Part shown: in pieces, positions 35,890-47,520 of the stretch
Layout of the letters: each line of letters begins with the position of its first letter
Numbering within the stretch: position 1 is the stretch's first letter
DNA from: Cavenderia fasciculata
Taxonomy: Eukaryota; Evosea; Eumycetozoa; Acytosteliales; Cavenderiaceae
Assembly (NCBI RefSeq): GCF_000203815.1
Contig: NW_004457737.1
Location: 1,178,001-1,242,000 of the forward strand
DNA: 64,000 bases
Direction of reading: 5' to 3'
Translations under genes and position numbers: made by a program
Notes under the pieces: model-generated
Databases searched by the model: none
What the model was told of the DNA's origin: nothing
The model's input: only the letters and a program-made list of their open reading frames with translations

Positions 35890-36945
35890 CTAGAAATCAA
35901 AAGTTTTATTTGTTCTCCATGGATAATTTGATTCATCTTGAATGATTAACATTGCAAATAATACCAATTCATGACCAAATGGTTTGAATGCGTTTAGATA
36001 CTCTTTATCAATGGATGCTTGATCACTTGGTACGTGTCTTGCATCGTAGCCAATGATTTGTAGATTGGTTCCGGTTCGGTGTAGTTGCACCAATTGTTTG
36101 AACTGGTCTTGTTGTTTGACCAATCTCTCATAATAGTTACAATAGAATTGACGGCACTGCACAATTCCAAGACGATGTTCTTTACCATCCTTATCGTAAT
36201 AGACAAAGAACTTGGGTTTGAGAGGCTTGCCCTTGTCATCTTTATACTTGTGTCTGTGTGGATCAGCGTCTGTAAACATCTTGTCACGTGACTTTTTGTA
36301 TTTCTTTCCAACACTTCCATCAGACTCGAGATCTAAATCAAAGCATTTGCTGCCTTGGTGAAAGTTCTCAATGTTTTTAGCCTCTGGTGTGTTGGGTTGA
36401 TTGTGTTGGACAGGACCCAGGTACTTGGGTGACAGTGTGTTCATACCAAGTCCATCCTTTCTTCCAGCATGCTTAAAATTGGGAAACACCTTGAGATAGC
36501 CGTCCATCTGCTCGGGCGACTTCATCATGAGTAGCGGAGACAGTCTGACATTGCCAAACATGCCATTGGCAGCATTGAGCAGTCGAACATTCTCAACCTT
36601 TATCTTTTCAAGTTCAAACAACTGCAGTTGTCTTTGATCCTTGTCCTTTTGCGATAGTTTCGGAAGTGGCTTTGCTGACGTACCATGCGTCTTTGAATGC
36701 ACACCACACAGGTACGATTTATTGGTCGATATGTAAAAGTATGCCTTATTATTACATTGTTTGGTTGTTGATTGACATTTTAATTCACCATGATAAACAA
36801 TAGGTGAAGCAGTAGTAGTAGTAGTAGTAGAGGTAGTTGTTTCTTCCTCTTCCTCTTCTTCTTCTTCTACTATTTTATTTTTTTGTTTCTTTTTTATTGC
36901 TTTATTATCTTTTGTTGTTTGTTGATTGAATCTTTTGGTTGACAT
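35890..36945 (-). CDS. Unassigned protein with Cys-rich N-terminal motif
   Basis: Single exon, 351 residues, family not recognised. An N-terminal basic stretch and an acidic/Thr run (residues ~27-46) lead to a possible zinc-binding patch: LKCQSTTKQCNNKAYFYI then YLCGVHS, a C-x6-C...C-x2-H arrangement at residues ~56-84. The middle is ordered-looking (SPLLMMKSPEQMDGYLKVFPN; LGPVQHNQPNTPEAKNIENF; HQGSKCFDLDLESDG; KKYKKSRDKMFTDADPHRHKY). The C-terminus (LGIVQCRQFYCNYYERL, then GHELVLFAMLIIQDESNYPW) ends in a hydrophobic stretch that is unlikely to be a membrane helix. The NIENFHQGSKCF block suggests a conserved catalytic or binding domain. Proteins with similar short Cys motifs occur in large DNA viruses and protists, but I cannot verify a link. 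Confidence 0.6.
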   Translation of the reverse strand: MSTKRFNQQTTKDNKAIKKKQKNKIVEEEEEEEEETTTSTTTTTTASPIVYHGELKCQSTTKQCNNKAYFYISTNKSYLCGVHSKTHGTSAKPLPKLSQKDKDQRQLQLFELEKIKVENVRLLNAANGMFGNVRLSPLLMMKSPEQMDGYLKVFPNFKHAGRKDGLGMNTLSPKYLGPVQHNQPNTPEAKNIENFHQGSKCFDLDLESDGSVGKKYKKSRDKMFTDADPHRHKYKDDKGKPLKPKFFVYYDKDGKEHRLGIVQCRQFYCNYYERLVKQQDQFKQLVQLHRTGTNLQIIGYDARHVPSDQASIDKEYLNAFKPFGHELVLFAMLIIQDESNYPWRTNKTFDF

Positions 36946-37501
36946 TTAAATTTAATTAGTTTGAGAGAGGATGAGACCGATGATCAGCTGAGATGAATGA
37001 TTTCAGCCGACTACTTTTATTAGTATATCGACTAATAAAAATTTCCAAGAAATCAATGATCGTAACCATTATATTTTTATTTTATTTTATTTATTTTTTA
37101 CTTTGGATAGTATGGCCATATCCTACTCCTTTCTTTCAAGATGGTATCCATGTGATGAAAAATAATCTAATTCAAATGAACATCAATTAATTAATTAATT
37201 AGTTAGTTGTCAATATCTGAGGTGGGATGATGTCAACTCCTACCACAGCAGAGACCTACCATCAATCTTTTGGTAATTTGACCTCGGTGATCCTACCTTT
37301 TTGTGCTGTAGACGATAAAGATAAAAGGATAATCAAAGATCAAGGAGAGTCTCATATGCAAACTTAAAATTAGTTAAGAATAAATTAATTCAACTTGAAC
37401 TCGAGTTTGAACATCATCATTTTTTGCTGTCACTTTCATATGACAGACACATTGCAATAACACATTTATACAGAGATAGAAATAACAACAAAAAGAAGAC
37501 C
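36946..37501. other. Spacer with a GC-richer block, no gene seen
   Basis: 556-nt spacer between divergent genes. It includes a patch at about 37215-37320 with higher GC and a few inverted-repeat-like words (CTACCACAGCAG, GTGCTGTAGACG), which might be a small RNA or simply promoter DNA. No tRNA, no CCTTACAGCAA class I RNA motif and no coding frame were found. Confidence 0.4.
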
Positions 37502-37779
37502 ATGGTTAGCAAAGCGCAAATAGGATTGTTAGCAACGGTTATTGGTGTTGGTGGATTTATTTTCTACATTCATACCGATCAACAAGATGCAAGACTTGTA
37601 AATATCATCCATTATCAACATTGTTTGTTGTTGTTATTGTTTATTCATTAATTATTAATACTAATATCACTGTTATCATCATTGTTTACTTACCTTGTTA
37701 GAAAATGAGACAAGCAGTTATTAAAGATATTGAAAGAGAAAAGTGGAAAGAGGTTAATAGAAATCAACAAAAGAATTAA
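37502..37779 (+). CDS. pet117: Cytochrome c oxidase assembly factor PET117-like
   Basis: Small inner-mitochondrial-membrane protein needed for cytochrome oxidase assembly, where it links heme-A synthase functions. Two exons, 37502..37597 and 37702..37779, phase 0; 57 residues (family ~65-80). N-terminal helix AQIGLLATVIGVGGFIFYIH is the membrane or targeting segment. It is followed by the diagnostic motif MRQAVIKDIEREKWKEVNR, which matches the MRQGVxRDxER signature. The gene is too short to be found from its first exon alone. No other reading gives such a match. Confidence 0.85.
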
Positions 37780-38029
37780 TACCTTCTTTTCATAACATTA
37801 GCATATCAAATTCAAAAAGTATACTTTGACAACAAACAAACAAACCTTGTAAATACAATAAATCAACAAACGCAACAAATTGAAACAACTACATTATCAT
37901 CGTCGTCAACAATGATCATTGAATGTATTTACAAAGAATGGTTTTATTTATTTATTCTGTACAAGAATTGATGGTTGGTTTTATAAAAGTGGTATCTTTA
38001 TCATCATCATCATGGTCATTATATGATGG

Positions 38030-41000
38030 TTAAATCTTAAATCCTTGTTGCTCTTGGAATTTAGTTTTAAGCATTGAAACCAATCTATCCTTATCCATTG
38101 GAGTTTTAACCGATGGCCAATTGAACATATTTTGTTGTTGTTGTGTTTGTTGTGGATGTACATGTGGATACAAGTATGGTGTAGTTTGTTGTGGTTGTTG
38201 TTGTTGTTGATATCCATATGATGGTTGTTGATATGGATTGTATGGTGGTGATTGTTGTTGTGGTTGTTGTGGATATCCATATGATTGGTGTTGTGGTTGT
38301 TGTAGTTGTCTTGGTGATGATTGGTCATCATCATCTTCGTCATCACTGTCAATTTCAAACATGTTGGATGGATCATCACGTGTTGGTCTTGTTTCACGTA
38401 ACAAATCTGTCGATGAATTGGATCCATACAAAGATATTGGCACTGCAGGTGATTGTTGAGTAGTAGTGACAATAGGAGGATACAAAGCTGGTCCATTTCG
38501 ATAATTATTATTATTATTGTTATTATTATTATTATTAATATTGCCATTTGAAATATGTGCTGGAAGACTTGGAAGTGGTCTTTGTGGGATTTGTAATGGA
38601 GGAACTTGATGATGATTAAACTGAGTGTAAGGTGGTGAAACTGGCGCAATGATTGGAGAAACAACTGGTTGTTGAACTTGTTGTTGTTGTTGTTGTTGTT
38701 GAACGAGCGGAGGTGATTGGTAAACAACTGGTGGGTATTGTTGTTGTGGTTGTTGTTGAACTGGTTGTTGTTGTGGATAAATATATTGACTATTATAATA
38801 TTGGGGAGGATAGTATTGTTGTTGATAGGCAACGGGTGGTTGGTGGTATCCTCCCATGTAATTGTATGTTGGTGGACGGGCCGGTACAGGAGGGGCTGGA
38901 TGGATATAATAATTGGGTACTGGGGCTGGGTAGGTTGGTGGTACTTGATGTGCCAATGGGTATTGAGTAGGATACTCAATTCTTGGATAGAGTGACTGAC
39001 TAGATGTTGTTGGTGACACACGAGTAGTTGGGGCAGCTGTAGTAGTGGTAATAGGTGGAGAAGGTGTAGGTGGAAGAGGAAGAGCTGCATTTGTTGGAAC
39101 AGGTGGTAGAGGTTTAGGTTGTTGTTGTTGAGTCATTTGTATATTACTTTGATCCATATACATTTCATCATTGTCATCATCTGAACTATCATCTTCATCA
39201 TCGTTTTCTTCTGTTTCAATTGACTCTTTGAATGATCGATAGACAATTGGTCCACTGCTATTTGAATCCATACTATTTGCCAATCTATCTTCACTGATCG
39301 ATGTGCCAGATGAAGATAGGGAAGATGTAAGAGGTGGAGAAAAGATGGGTTGAGGTAGGGCTGGTGGAGGGAGAGGATCGGTTGACAATGACATTCTCTT
39401 GGTCGATCCAGACAAGGCAGACATGGAAGTAGATGACGATTTGGAATTGCAGCTACTACCAGATACTACTGGACTCTTTCGATGAACTGGAGGAGAAGAA
39501 GATGGAGATGGTGGGTTTGCAACTGACGATCGTTTGGGTTGTTCTTTTGATTTGCCATCCTTGAAAAATCCCCAACCACTACCACCACCAGATCCAGTAC
39601 TACTATTACTATTATTACTATTCTTTGAGTCAGATAGTTCGAGTGACTTTTCAGAACCTCTGCTTGTCTTTTCCATATAGGCAGCGGTTGCTTTGTTTTT
39701 AAGCTTTTTACCCATTTCTTGAACCTTCTTTCTACCTTCTTCGACGGCGACAAATGGATTGACAAATGGACTGCTGCTAGGACTGACCATACGTTGTCGT
39801 TCAAATTCTTCCTGTCCGACAAAGTCTTGGATCATTTGCATGTAGGTGGGGTCGTTCCAGTTCTCCTTGGCAATACCGGCTTCATTGAGGATGGCCTGCC
39901 ACTCGCTTGGAACGTCTTCATTGCGTGTGTTGACGTTGCTTGAAAGCATCTCCATGTGTCCGGTGCTGAGATGCTGCGACACTTGGATCTCGGGCCCGAC
40001 ACTTGGTTTGAGGATGGACGGTGCGTTGAACCAGTCCTTGATACGACTCAGGCCACTCTTGTTGAGCGTCTCGACACGCTTGCGAATCTTTGGCAACAAA
40101 TCAGTGGTGATATTGTTCATCTCAAAGATCATTTGTGCCTGTCCGAGGAACTCCAACTCTTTGTTCTTTTCCTTTCTCTTTTTATATAATTTCGAATAGT
40201 TGTATCTGAGAAAAGCCTTTAGATAGTGATCTGGGAATCGATCACTAATATCTATACAACGATCAAATATCTTTTGTGCTTCTGAGTGTTTGCTACGACC
40301 CCATGAAATGTACATCTGAGCCATATGGTCAAGTGTCAATGCAACATATCTCGACACCTCTCCAAACTGTTTGGTTCTAATCTCCAAACAATCCTTGAAA
40401 TATTTCTCGGCCATTGAATAATTCTTTTTCTTGGCATAGACCAACCCGATATTATCCAGAGTGACTGCAACATCACTATGGTTTCTACCATACTGCTTCA
40501 CAAAGATATCTTCCACCTTTAAGAAAATATCCAAACTCTTTTCCAATTCATTGTTTGATAGTAGTAAATGACCCAAATTATTCAATGTCTTGGCTACGCT
40601 GAGTGAGTTTCCACTCTTTGATGCTTTAATCTTTAATGCCTTGTTATAATATGATAATGACTTTTCATATAACCCTTGTGATTGTAATGTCCATGCTAAA
40701 TTATCATATGTATCTGCTACTTCAATTGAATTATCTTTAAATATTTTAATCTTTACAATTAATACTCTAAGAAAAATTAAAATTAATAAATAAAATTAAA
40801 TTAATAACTAATTTCCTTTTCCTTTCTTTTCTATTTGTTTCTTCTTACGATTCTAATAATTTTGAAGCATCTAAATAATTTTTTTGTTTAATTAAACAAA
40901 GAGCCAATTTTTCCTTAAAATTTGCAGTACCAATATCATCTTGACCAAAACGAGCTTGATAAATGGTAATGGCTTCGTTGTAGTGACGTTGAGCACCTTG

Positions 41001-43750
41001 TAAGTTTGAATAGGTTTCATAGAGCTCTGCCAAATGAATGTGAGTCAATGCAACCTGAGTATGATCCTTGCCAAGTTTGTTTGATTTATACTCTAGTTCG
41101 GTTTTATAGTAGGTCTCTGCTTCACTGTAATTAACAAATGTCTTGAAACTTGAAGACACTCGCATATGCTTGACAGTGATATCAATCTGTTTAATATCTT
41201 TGATTGTAAGAGTAACTGGATTCTGATCCTCTTTTAATTGTTTCATTGTATTTTCGTCAAATACCAAACCGGTCAATTCTGCAAACTTTTTGATAAACTT
41301 GTATTTGATGCTATTCTTGGCCGGTGTATAATAGGCAGCTGTAAAGGGAGGTGAAAGGGTAATGACAGGTTGAGTCATCGTATTGAGAATGGTCGACAGA
41401 CCCTTGGTACTGGTAAACAACTCGCCTACCTGTTTCTCGACCTTTGGTACGGTGGTACAGGTATACGAGTATTTGCCAATGAGCGATTTGGTGAGGAATA
41501 TGCTCCAGTATTTAGAATTGGTGTCACCGGTGCCCATGGTGAGCAGTTTGTTGAGATGGTTGATGGCGACGGTTAGATGAGGCTCGTCGTCTGGCGCATT
41601 GATTTGACGCATCTCTGTAAACACGACAAACCGCATCACACGTGCCAACATTTCAATGCACAGCAATCCTTGCAAATAGCGTTTGCGAGGCTCGTCAATC
41701 TTTTCAAGTGTACATGTAATATGGTAGAGGATAACACCGAGGTATCGCAGATTGATACCCTCTTTGTGCAACGTCTCCTTAAGTGTCTTGCCCGTGACTT
41801 CGGCGGCTACGAACCGCTCGACAAACGCCGGGATGTACTCTAGGATGAGATGGTTGTTGGCTTTGGTCGCTTCTTCGTTGTATGGGTCCTGGTTGACAAC
41901 GTTAAAGTTGGCAAATGCGTCCGAGCATAGTTGGGTCTCGTACTTTTTAACAAACTCGGGTCGGAACAATCGATACAAGTGGCATCCCGTGATACCCGGG
42001 ATCGGTGTCTCGGGTGGGAACAGACGCGCAGTGTCAACCACATAGTATCGTCCATCGAACCCAAAATGTCCCTCTATATCAATCGCCAGCGGGATATTGT
42101 ACTGCAAACCAGTACGACGAATGGCAAATCGATTCTCTTCGACCAAATGCTCTTTGAGGTTGAGTATCTCACCAACCTTGACCATCATCTTGAGGACCGT
42201 ATCGTTCTTGTGGATAGTCTCTCCAGCGTTGGAACTGCCAAATACCAGTGTCTTGGATGAGATGGGCAACTCGCTAATAACAATCAGACGGAACCCTCGA
42301 TAGTTGAGCAAACACATAAGTGGAAAGTGCAGATTGGGTACTCCACACGACACGAGTGCATTGATACTCTTGAGTTCGTGTCCAGCCCCTTTGTTGGCAA
42401 AGTATGATACAGGGTTACTCTTTTCATAGATTTGGTGTGGATTGAGTGCAAACTTGATAAACATCGACTCGACACGGTACTTTTCGCCACCTGCAAACCC
42501 TCCAGCACCCTCGTACGGTTTGATACTCTTGCACTCGGATCGCATATGCACCTCTTGTACGAGTGTCTTGACATAGGTGGTGGCCGTATTAGCCAGATGC
42601 TGTGAAAAGAGTGAGATGCTGTGATTACGTACACGCTCCTCTTCCAAACTATTGACAGGTCGATCCAACAACTCTTGAAATGACTCGTTCCACGGCAGAC
42701 TTGATATATTCTTATTCTCTTCTATCCCTTCCTTTATCAATAGATTGATGTTGGTTGATGAGTTTGTTGATTTTACTGAATCTCCTGATAATGCCATCTC
42801 TGGTGTTTGTGCAAGTGGTATCTTTGTTGTAGTAGTAGTAGTCATTGAATTGGTAAGACTTGTTGGAGGTGGTGGATGATTCAAGTAGTTGGCTACTCCA
42901 GAGGATGGATGCCCAGAATACCCACTACCAGCTGAATTACCTAAACCAGATGTAGTACTACTATTACTACCAGTCGATGCGCTTATCATTGATGACCCTG
43001 AGTTGGTACTACCAACTAGATTACGATCCCCTCCACCACCTCCATGTTCAGAGAATGCTTCAATGTATGAACTATAGTTGGCAGCAGGTGGGGAACCCAA
43101 TGATATATTTCTATTGTGAGTATATATATTCCCATTTGTTGTTGTTGTTGTCTTTTCTTTGGTATTGGTAGCAGCACTAGTACTTTGATGACGACGATGA
43201 TGACTCTGACTATAATCACTATATGTATTTATATATGATACGATTGAATTTAAATCATCTGATGGTGTTGGACTTGACACTGACACTGACGCCGAATCTG
43301 ATAGTCCAGATGTATCTGCCAAATAACCGGCAGATGATGGTATAGAATATGAAGATACAGCTAAAAAGAAAGAAAGAAAAGAGTCGTTAGATAAACTATA
43401 TTCTATATTCTATATTCTATATTTCAAAACATACCACTATCATCCTTCCAAAAAGAATCTTTAACATATGAACTACCTCCACCACCACCAATATCACTAT
43501 CAATCGATGTAAGATTAGTTGTGTAGAGGCTAGAGTTTGCACCATAGATACCACTTGGTTTAATGTCACCATAGACACTGGTATATTGGTTAGATGAGAA
43601 TTGAGAGTCGCCTCCAAGGTATGAACTTGCTTCAATCTCGTCGGCAAAGATCGATAGAGGACTCGTAAGTTCTCTTGCATCACCTGCCTCCTTGTATGCC
43701 TCTCTCTTTAGATAATACCAAATATTCTCATTAGGTCTATGGTCTACCAT
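38030..43750 (-). CDS. Clu-domain and TPR protein with Pro/Gln-rich tail
   Basis: Large protein of 1,854 residues in three exons: 43750..43435, 43360..40849 and 40766..38030. The N-terminal ~320 residues are Ser/Thr/Gly-rich. A Clu domain follows (SLPWNESFQELLDRPVNSLE near residue 325, FIKFALNPHQIYE, then NIPLAIDIEGHFGFDGRYYVVDTARLFPPE). About residues 860-1150 hold tandem TPRs of the kinesin-light-chain type (HTQVALTHIHLAELYETY, VAKTLNNLGHLLLSNNE, DVAVTLDNIGLVYAKKK). The tail from ~1250 is Pro/Gln/Ser-rich with acidic patches. Clu proteins affect mitochondrial distribution and mRNA-linked functions; this one lacks the N-terminal Clu-N region of the canonical cluA type, so it is a distinct, shorter-architecture relative. 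Exon joins keep TPR periodicity (SKLLESVLIVKIKIF). Exact function unknown. Confidence 0.85.
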
Positions 43751-44745
43751 TATTATTATTATTACTACTCTAACTAAACTAAACTAATCAGTTCTGACGT
43801 ATTAGTTGTTGTTGTTGTTGTTGTTTTGTGATACAAATAAATAAATAAATAAATATAGCTAACTATCTAATGGTACTGTATATTATAATAAATATATATA
43901 TGTGTGTCAACACTAACTAACTAACTAACTATAGTTTCTAATCTGCTGTCTACTATATTATGTATGTTTGTGTGTTCTTCTTTTTAAAAGTGGTGTTGTT
44001 GAGGTAAATAAAAGATGGGTGTGCGTGATGGATGCGAGGAAATTAATCAAATAATAAGAAGAGCAGGGAGGTGATAATAATAATAATGAAATGCAATGGG
44101 TTATTTTAAACAATGATGGCCTCATTCATTCATTCATTCATTATCCCAATATGTGATCGACGATTAGTACTACCCTCTCTCGTTGTTCTTGTTTCTTTCA
44201 TTCACAAGAAGGGGGAGAGGAGAATCTATAGATGTAAGGTTGATAGGTGTGCCACCTCTCTACCCAAATAAAGCTTCTCTGAAAGTGCGTGGGGAGATTT
44301 TTGTTTTAGGGTACCGTGTCGGTTTTGAACAGAAACTGATGTGATGCTCAAACCAGTCGGTTATCTCACAAATTAAGTTTGTATATTAAAAACTTAATAT
44401 ACTGAGAATAAACTCTCTCTCTTTTGTTGTTTGGTAGAAGATCTTCTAATTTAAGATTTGGTATGGTCACATGTATGTGCATGTTTGTTTCCTTGAGCTC
44501 AAGGATTTCAAGGACAACCGTACAGTAGTATGGTTTCCCGCTTGTTTTTTGAAATTCAAAATGTGTTTTTTAACAACGGCGGAAAAAGAAGACCAATGAA
44601 TATCTTTGCAAGATAGATATGTTGTGTGTTTTGAATCGTAATAGGTTTAAAAGAAAGGGAGTAATTACTAACAGCAGATAGATAGACAGATAGACAGACA
44701 GATAGATAGATAGAACGATCATCTTATCTAATCATATCTATCATC
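43751..44745. other. Divergent promoter region with (GATA)n run
   Basis: 995-nt spacer between two divergent genes. Contains (TTG)n at 43804-43823, an (ACTA)n run near 43914, an ATTC repeat near 44126-44141 and a GATAGACA/GATAGATA run at 44677-44713 next to the start of the acidic gene. The stretch at 44290-44370 is GC-richer but not recognised. No coding frame seen. Confidence 0.5.
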
Positions 44746-45885
44746 ATGTCGTTCCCATCGCTGTTAGGACCATCACTTGGTAGTGTGTCGTTGTTGGATG
44801 GAACTTTGTTTACACATAATGCAAGTCAAGCTTTCATGTTGATGAATGGTAATAAGAGTGGTGGTGGTGCTGGTGCTAGTACAGCTTCTGGTGGTGGTGC
44901 AGGTGCAGCAGCTGCGACGGGCAAAGTGGGAGACGTACACTTTGGTAACAACCACAGCTACGCATACTATGCCTGTCGACTCGGTGTCGAGGAAGAGTGG
45001 ATCGTCAGAGAAACTACTAGATTACATCAATCTATAGATCATGCTCTATCATCATCATCTACATTACTTGGATTCAATAGTAATCGTATAATTGGTGTAC
45101 ATAATAATAATAATAATCAAAATAATAGTAGTAACACAAACAAGAATAATAATAAAAAGAAAGGAGGAGTGGGAGGAATAGGTAGTCGATTTGGACAACA
45201 ACAAATTCAACCACAAGATTACTATCATGAAGATGATCATGAACAAGAACAAGAAGAAGAAGAAGAGGAGGAAGAATATGAAGAAGAAGAATATGAAGAT
45301 GAAAGTAATGATGAACCTACATCATCACCATCATTGGAAAGACAAATTGAAGATATGGATGAAGAGGAGGAAGAGGAGGAAGAGGAAGAGGAAGAAGAGG
45401 AATACCATGATATGGATCAATCAACAATCTCATTCAACCAAAGTAATAGTATTGGAGAGATTAGTAATGGTAGTAGATTAAGTAATAATAATCTATTATC
45501 CATTTTAGAGTTTACAACTAATAATAATAATAATAATAATAATAATAAGAGTTTACAACATGATGATGACCAACAACAACATGACATGTCATTATCGATG
45601 CAAATGGAAGAAAGTGTTCAAGATATGAATACTACCAATAACTCTGTCGATATGAGTGTGAATATGGACCAATCCAATGTTTCTCAACATATAGTAGATG
45701 AAGTTGAATACCAAGCACAACAACAACAACAACAACAACAAAGAATATTCTCATTTGGCAAACACGATCATGAACCAAATCATCATCATCAACAACATGA
45801 AGATGAAGAGGATGAAGAAGAGGAAGAAGAAGATGAAGAGGAGGAAGATGAATACGAATCGAATGATATGGATATATCAATGTAA
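44746..45885 (+). CDS. Acidic low-complexity protein
   Basis: Single exon, 379 residues, not recognised. Residues 1-105 are the only ordered-looking part: an Ala/Gly stretch, then VHFGNNHSYAYYACRLGVEEEW and IVRETTRLHQSIDHAL. The remainder is built of poly-Asn, long Asp/Glu runs (for example residues ~165-185 and ~205-225), and a His/Gln stretch, ending EYESNDMDISM. It is next to the CaaX array, and a fragment of its 3' half recurs at 47521-47690, which shows it was part of the duplicated block. Base composition is highly repetitive, so length variation between alleles is to be expected. Confidence 0.65.
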   Translation: MSFPSLLGPSLGSVSLLDGTLFTHNASQAFMLMNGNKSGGGAGASTASGGGAGAAAATGKVGDVHFGNNHSYAYYACRLGVEEEWIVRETTRLHQSIDHALSSSSTLLGFNSNRIIGVHNNNNNQNNSSNTNKNNNKKKGGVGGIGSRFGQQQIQPQDYYHEDDHEQEQEEEEEEEEYEEEEYEDESNDEPTSSPSLERQIEDMDEEEEEEEEEEEEEEYHDMDQSTISFNQSNSIGEISNGSRLSNNNLLSILEFTTNNNNNNNNNKSLQHDDDQQQHDMSLSMQMEESVQDMNTTNNSVDMSVNMDQSNVSQHIVDEVEYQAQQQQQQQQRIFSFGKHDHEPNHHHQQHEDEEDEEEEEEDEEEEDEYESNDMDISM

Positions 45886-46242
45886 ATACATGTAATAAAC
45901 TTAATTGTGAATTATAGTGTATATATACTTGTGTGAACCGACACCCATATTAATCGATTGGTAGATTGGTTGATTGATTGATTGAAATCCAATTTTAGTT
46001 TAGTTTTAGAAATATGTAATCTTGGATTATTCATACTGGTTTTCTGAAATCTTTTCATTGTGAGTGTCAATGACGTTCGTTTATTGATATTAACGGTCAG
46101 TCAGATGGTCGAATCTTTAACAAAGTGGCCGACACCAACTCGATTATCGACGACTATGACAGTCAAGACAAAATATAAATGTTGCTAGTTGGAATGATCC
46201 ATTTCATTCATTTCTGTTTAACAAATAAATATCATCAACATC
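45886..46242 (+). promoter_or_regulatory. Upstream block of CaaX gene A
   Basis: Starts after the acidic gene with a GATT repeat (45956-45984). It then has the conserved word GTGTCAATGA at 46064, followed by a TTTATTGATAT box, CGGTC, and near 46160 GACAGTCAAGACAAA followed by TATAAATGTTG. The same order is seen upstream of genes B, C and D, with the first word 172-200 nt before each ATG. No open frame crosses the block. Confidence 0.6.
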
Positions 46243-46523
46243 ATGACACTTTACGGTAATAATTTATTTATTACCCCTTTGCAAGGGAAAATAAGGAGGG
46301 ATGGATTGATGGAAGGACAACCAATTTTATTAATATAATTTATACTTTCTTTTCTTTTCTTCCCCATAATTATATAGACTCTACTGTATCTATTGGCAAG
46401 ATCAAGCCTTCAAACATTTCAAAGACAGCACCCCCCAAAAGAGGTATCTTCGGAGTGCCAGTTAATAGAAAACCAAAGATGCCAGGAGATAATGGAGGTG
46501 GATCAGACTGTAATATCATGTAA
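46243..46523 (+). CDS. CaaX micro-peptide gene A
   Basis: Two exons, 46243..46255 and 46378..46523, joined in phase 1, giving 52 residues. It starts MTLYDSTVSIGKIKPS, has a basic middle (PPKRGIFG, NRKPKMPG) and ends GGGSDCNIM. The last four residues are a CaaX box; X=Met is known to favour farnesylation. There is no signal peptide and no membrane helix, so if it reaches a membrane it does so by the lipid. The 122-nt intron is GT..AG and its acceptor is TATATAG. Part of a four-gene array with the same exon plan, N-terminus and CaaX ending, which is my main evidence that it is a real gene. Gene prediction programs would easily miss it because exon 1 codes for only four residues and one base. 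Confidence 0.75.
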
Positions 46524-46926
46524 TCAATTTCATTTCATGTCTTGGTAACCATCCAACCAACCACCTCACAAGGATTTGTTTTGTTTGGATCATTCAGGTC
46601 AATTTTAATAAAACTAGTTTGGGTCTATTGTAGATTGTACATACCAAATGTTTATATAATTAATAACTTTCAAATTTAACCCTACTATATCAATTTTACA
46701 TAACTTTATTGATTGATTGATTGATTGGAATTAGAAATATGTATTTGTGGGTGAGTGTCAATGAGTTTTGTATATTGATATTATCGGTCGGTACTCAAAT
46801 ATATACATTGACTCGGACTGTCATGTCAAGACAAAGTATAAATGTTGTTAGTTGGAACGATCGATTTCATTTCATTCCATTGTTCAACAATAATTTCATT
46901 CCTAAAATTAATAATTCATCATCATC
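46524..46926 (+). promoter_or_regulatory. Upstream block of CaaX gene B
   Basis: Conserved GTGTCAATGA at 46755, then TATTGATATTATCGGTCGG, and near 46824 a TGTCAAGACAAAGTATAAAT stretch. The GATT repeat (46709-46727) again precedes it. The word order matches the upstream block of gene A. Confidence 0.6.
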
Positions 46927-47183
46927 ATGACACTTTACCGTAACTATTTATTTATTTAAAAGATTTACCTTGAGAAGAGGGGAAAATAATTATTAATTTC
47001 TTTTCTTATTTTTTCTTTTAAATAGGTACAACTGTATCTATTGGCAATTCTGTAAAGAAGGTTCCAGCTCGTAAAGAATACTATGATAAAATTGTTGTTA
47101 ATCAATCAGGTAGTTCTCAAGAAACCCCAATGACCACAGCAAATACGTTTGGTGGAGAAGGAGATGACTGTATTATCATGTAA
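46927..47183 (+). CDS. CaaX micro-peptide gene B
   Basis: Two exons, 46927..46939 and 47026..47183, phase 1; 56 residues. Starts MTLYRTTVSIGNSVKKV and ends TFGGEGDDCIIM. The first intron base pattern differs at one codon base, so residue 5 is Arg where A and D have Asp. CIIM is a good farnesylation-type CaaX box (aliphatic a1 and a2). Its middle (RKEYYDKIVVNQSG) diverges from A, as expected for a fast-evolving mature or spacer region. Same exon plan and conserved ends as A and D. Confidence 0.75.
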
Positions 47184-47345
47184 TCAATTTAATGTCTTGA
47201 TAACCAACAGACCAAACAAACAACCATCCATCCATCATCCATCGACATCATAAATAATAATAATAATAATAATAAATTAATAATAATTGTACCAAATGAA
47301 ATTAATAACTATCTAAATTCCACTTTTATTATTAATAATAATTTT

Positions 47346-47500
47346 AATAATCATACAAAGAGGACAGTATGTTTAGATGGATCATTCATATTCAGTTACA
47401 ACACTCAAACAACCTCCTTGGTAAACGATCAACTCTAGTCAATGCAAAGGGGGTTTGAACAAGAGGAATCCTGTAGTCGTGTCTAGAAATGTAACATCCT
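47346..47500 (+). pseudogene. Scar copy of the 5' end of the SNM1 gene
   Basis: Duplicates 49242-49430, the leader and first codons of the SNM1 gene, with shared words AATAATCATACAAAGAGGA, ACACTCAAACAAC and a long match GGGGGTTTGAACAAGAGGAA followed by TCCTGTAGTCGTGTCTAGAAATGT. Relative to the intact gene it has lost about 50 nt and carries substitutions, so it no longer encodes a protein. It marks the end of one duplicated unit. Confidence 0.85.
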
Positions 47501-47520
47501 CATCCTCTTCCTCACAATAG

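Noticed and set aside
37215-37320. Possible class I small RNA in the PET117 upstream spacer
   Set aside because: The 11-nt class I motif and terminal stem were not found.
44773-45880. Frames on the opposite strand of the acidic gene
   Set aside because: They come from reading Asp/Glu and Asn repeats backwards; no independent coding signal.
46090-46110. GGTCGAATC word resembling a tRNA B-box upstream of CaaX gene A
   Set aside because: No A-box at the right distance, no acceptor stem, and the word is not kept upstream of genes B and D.
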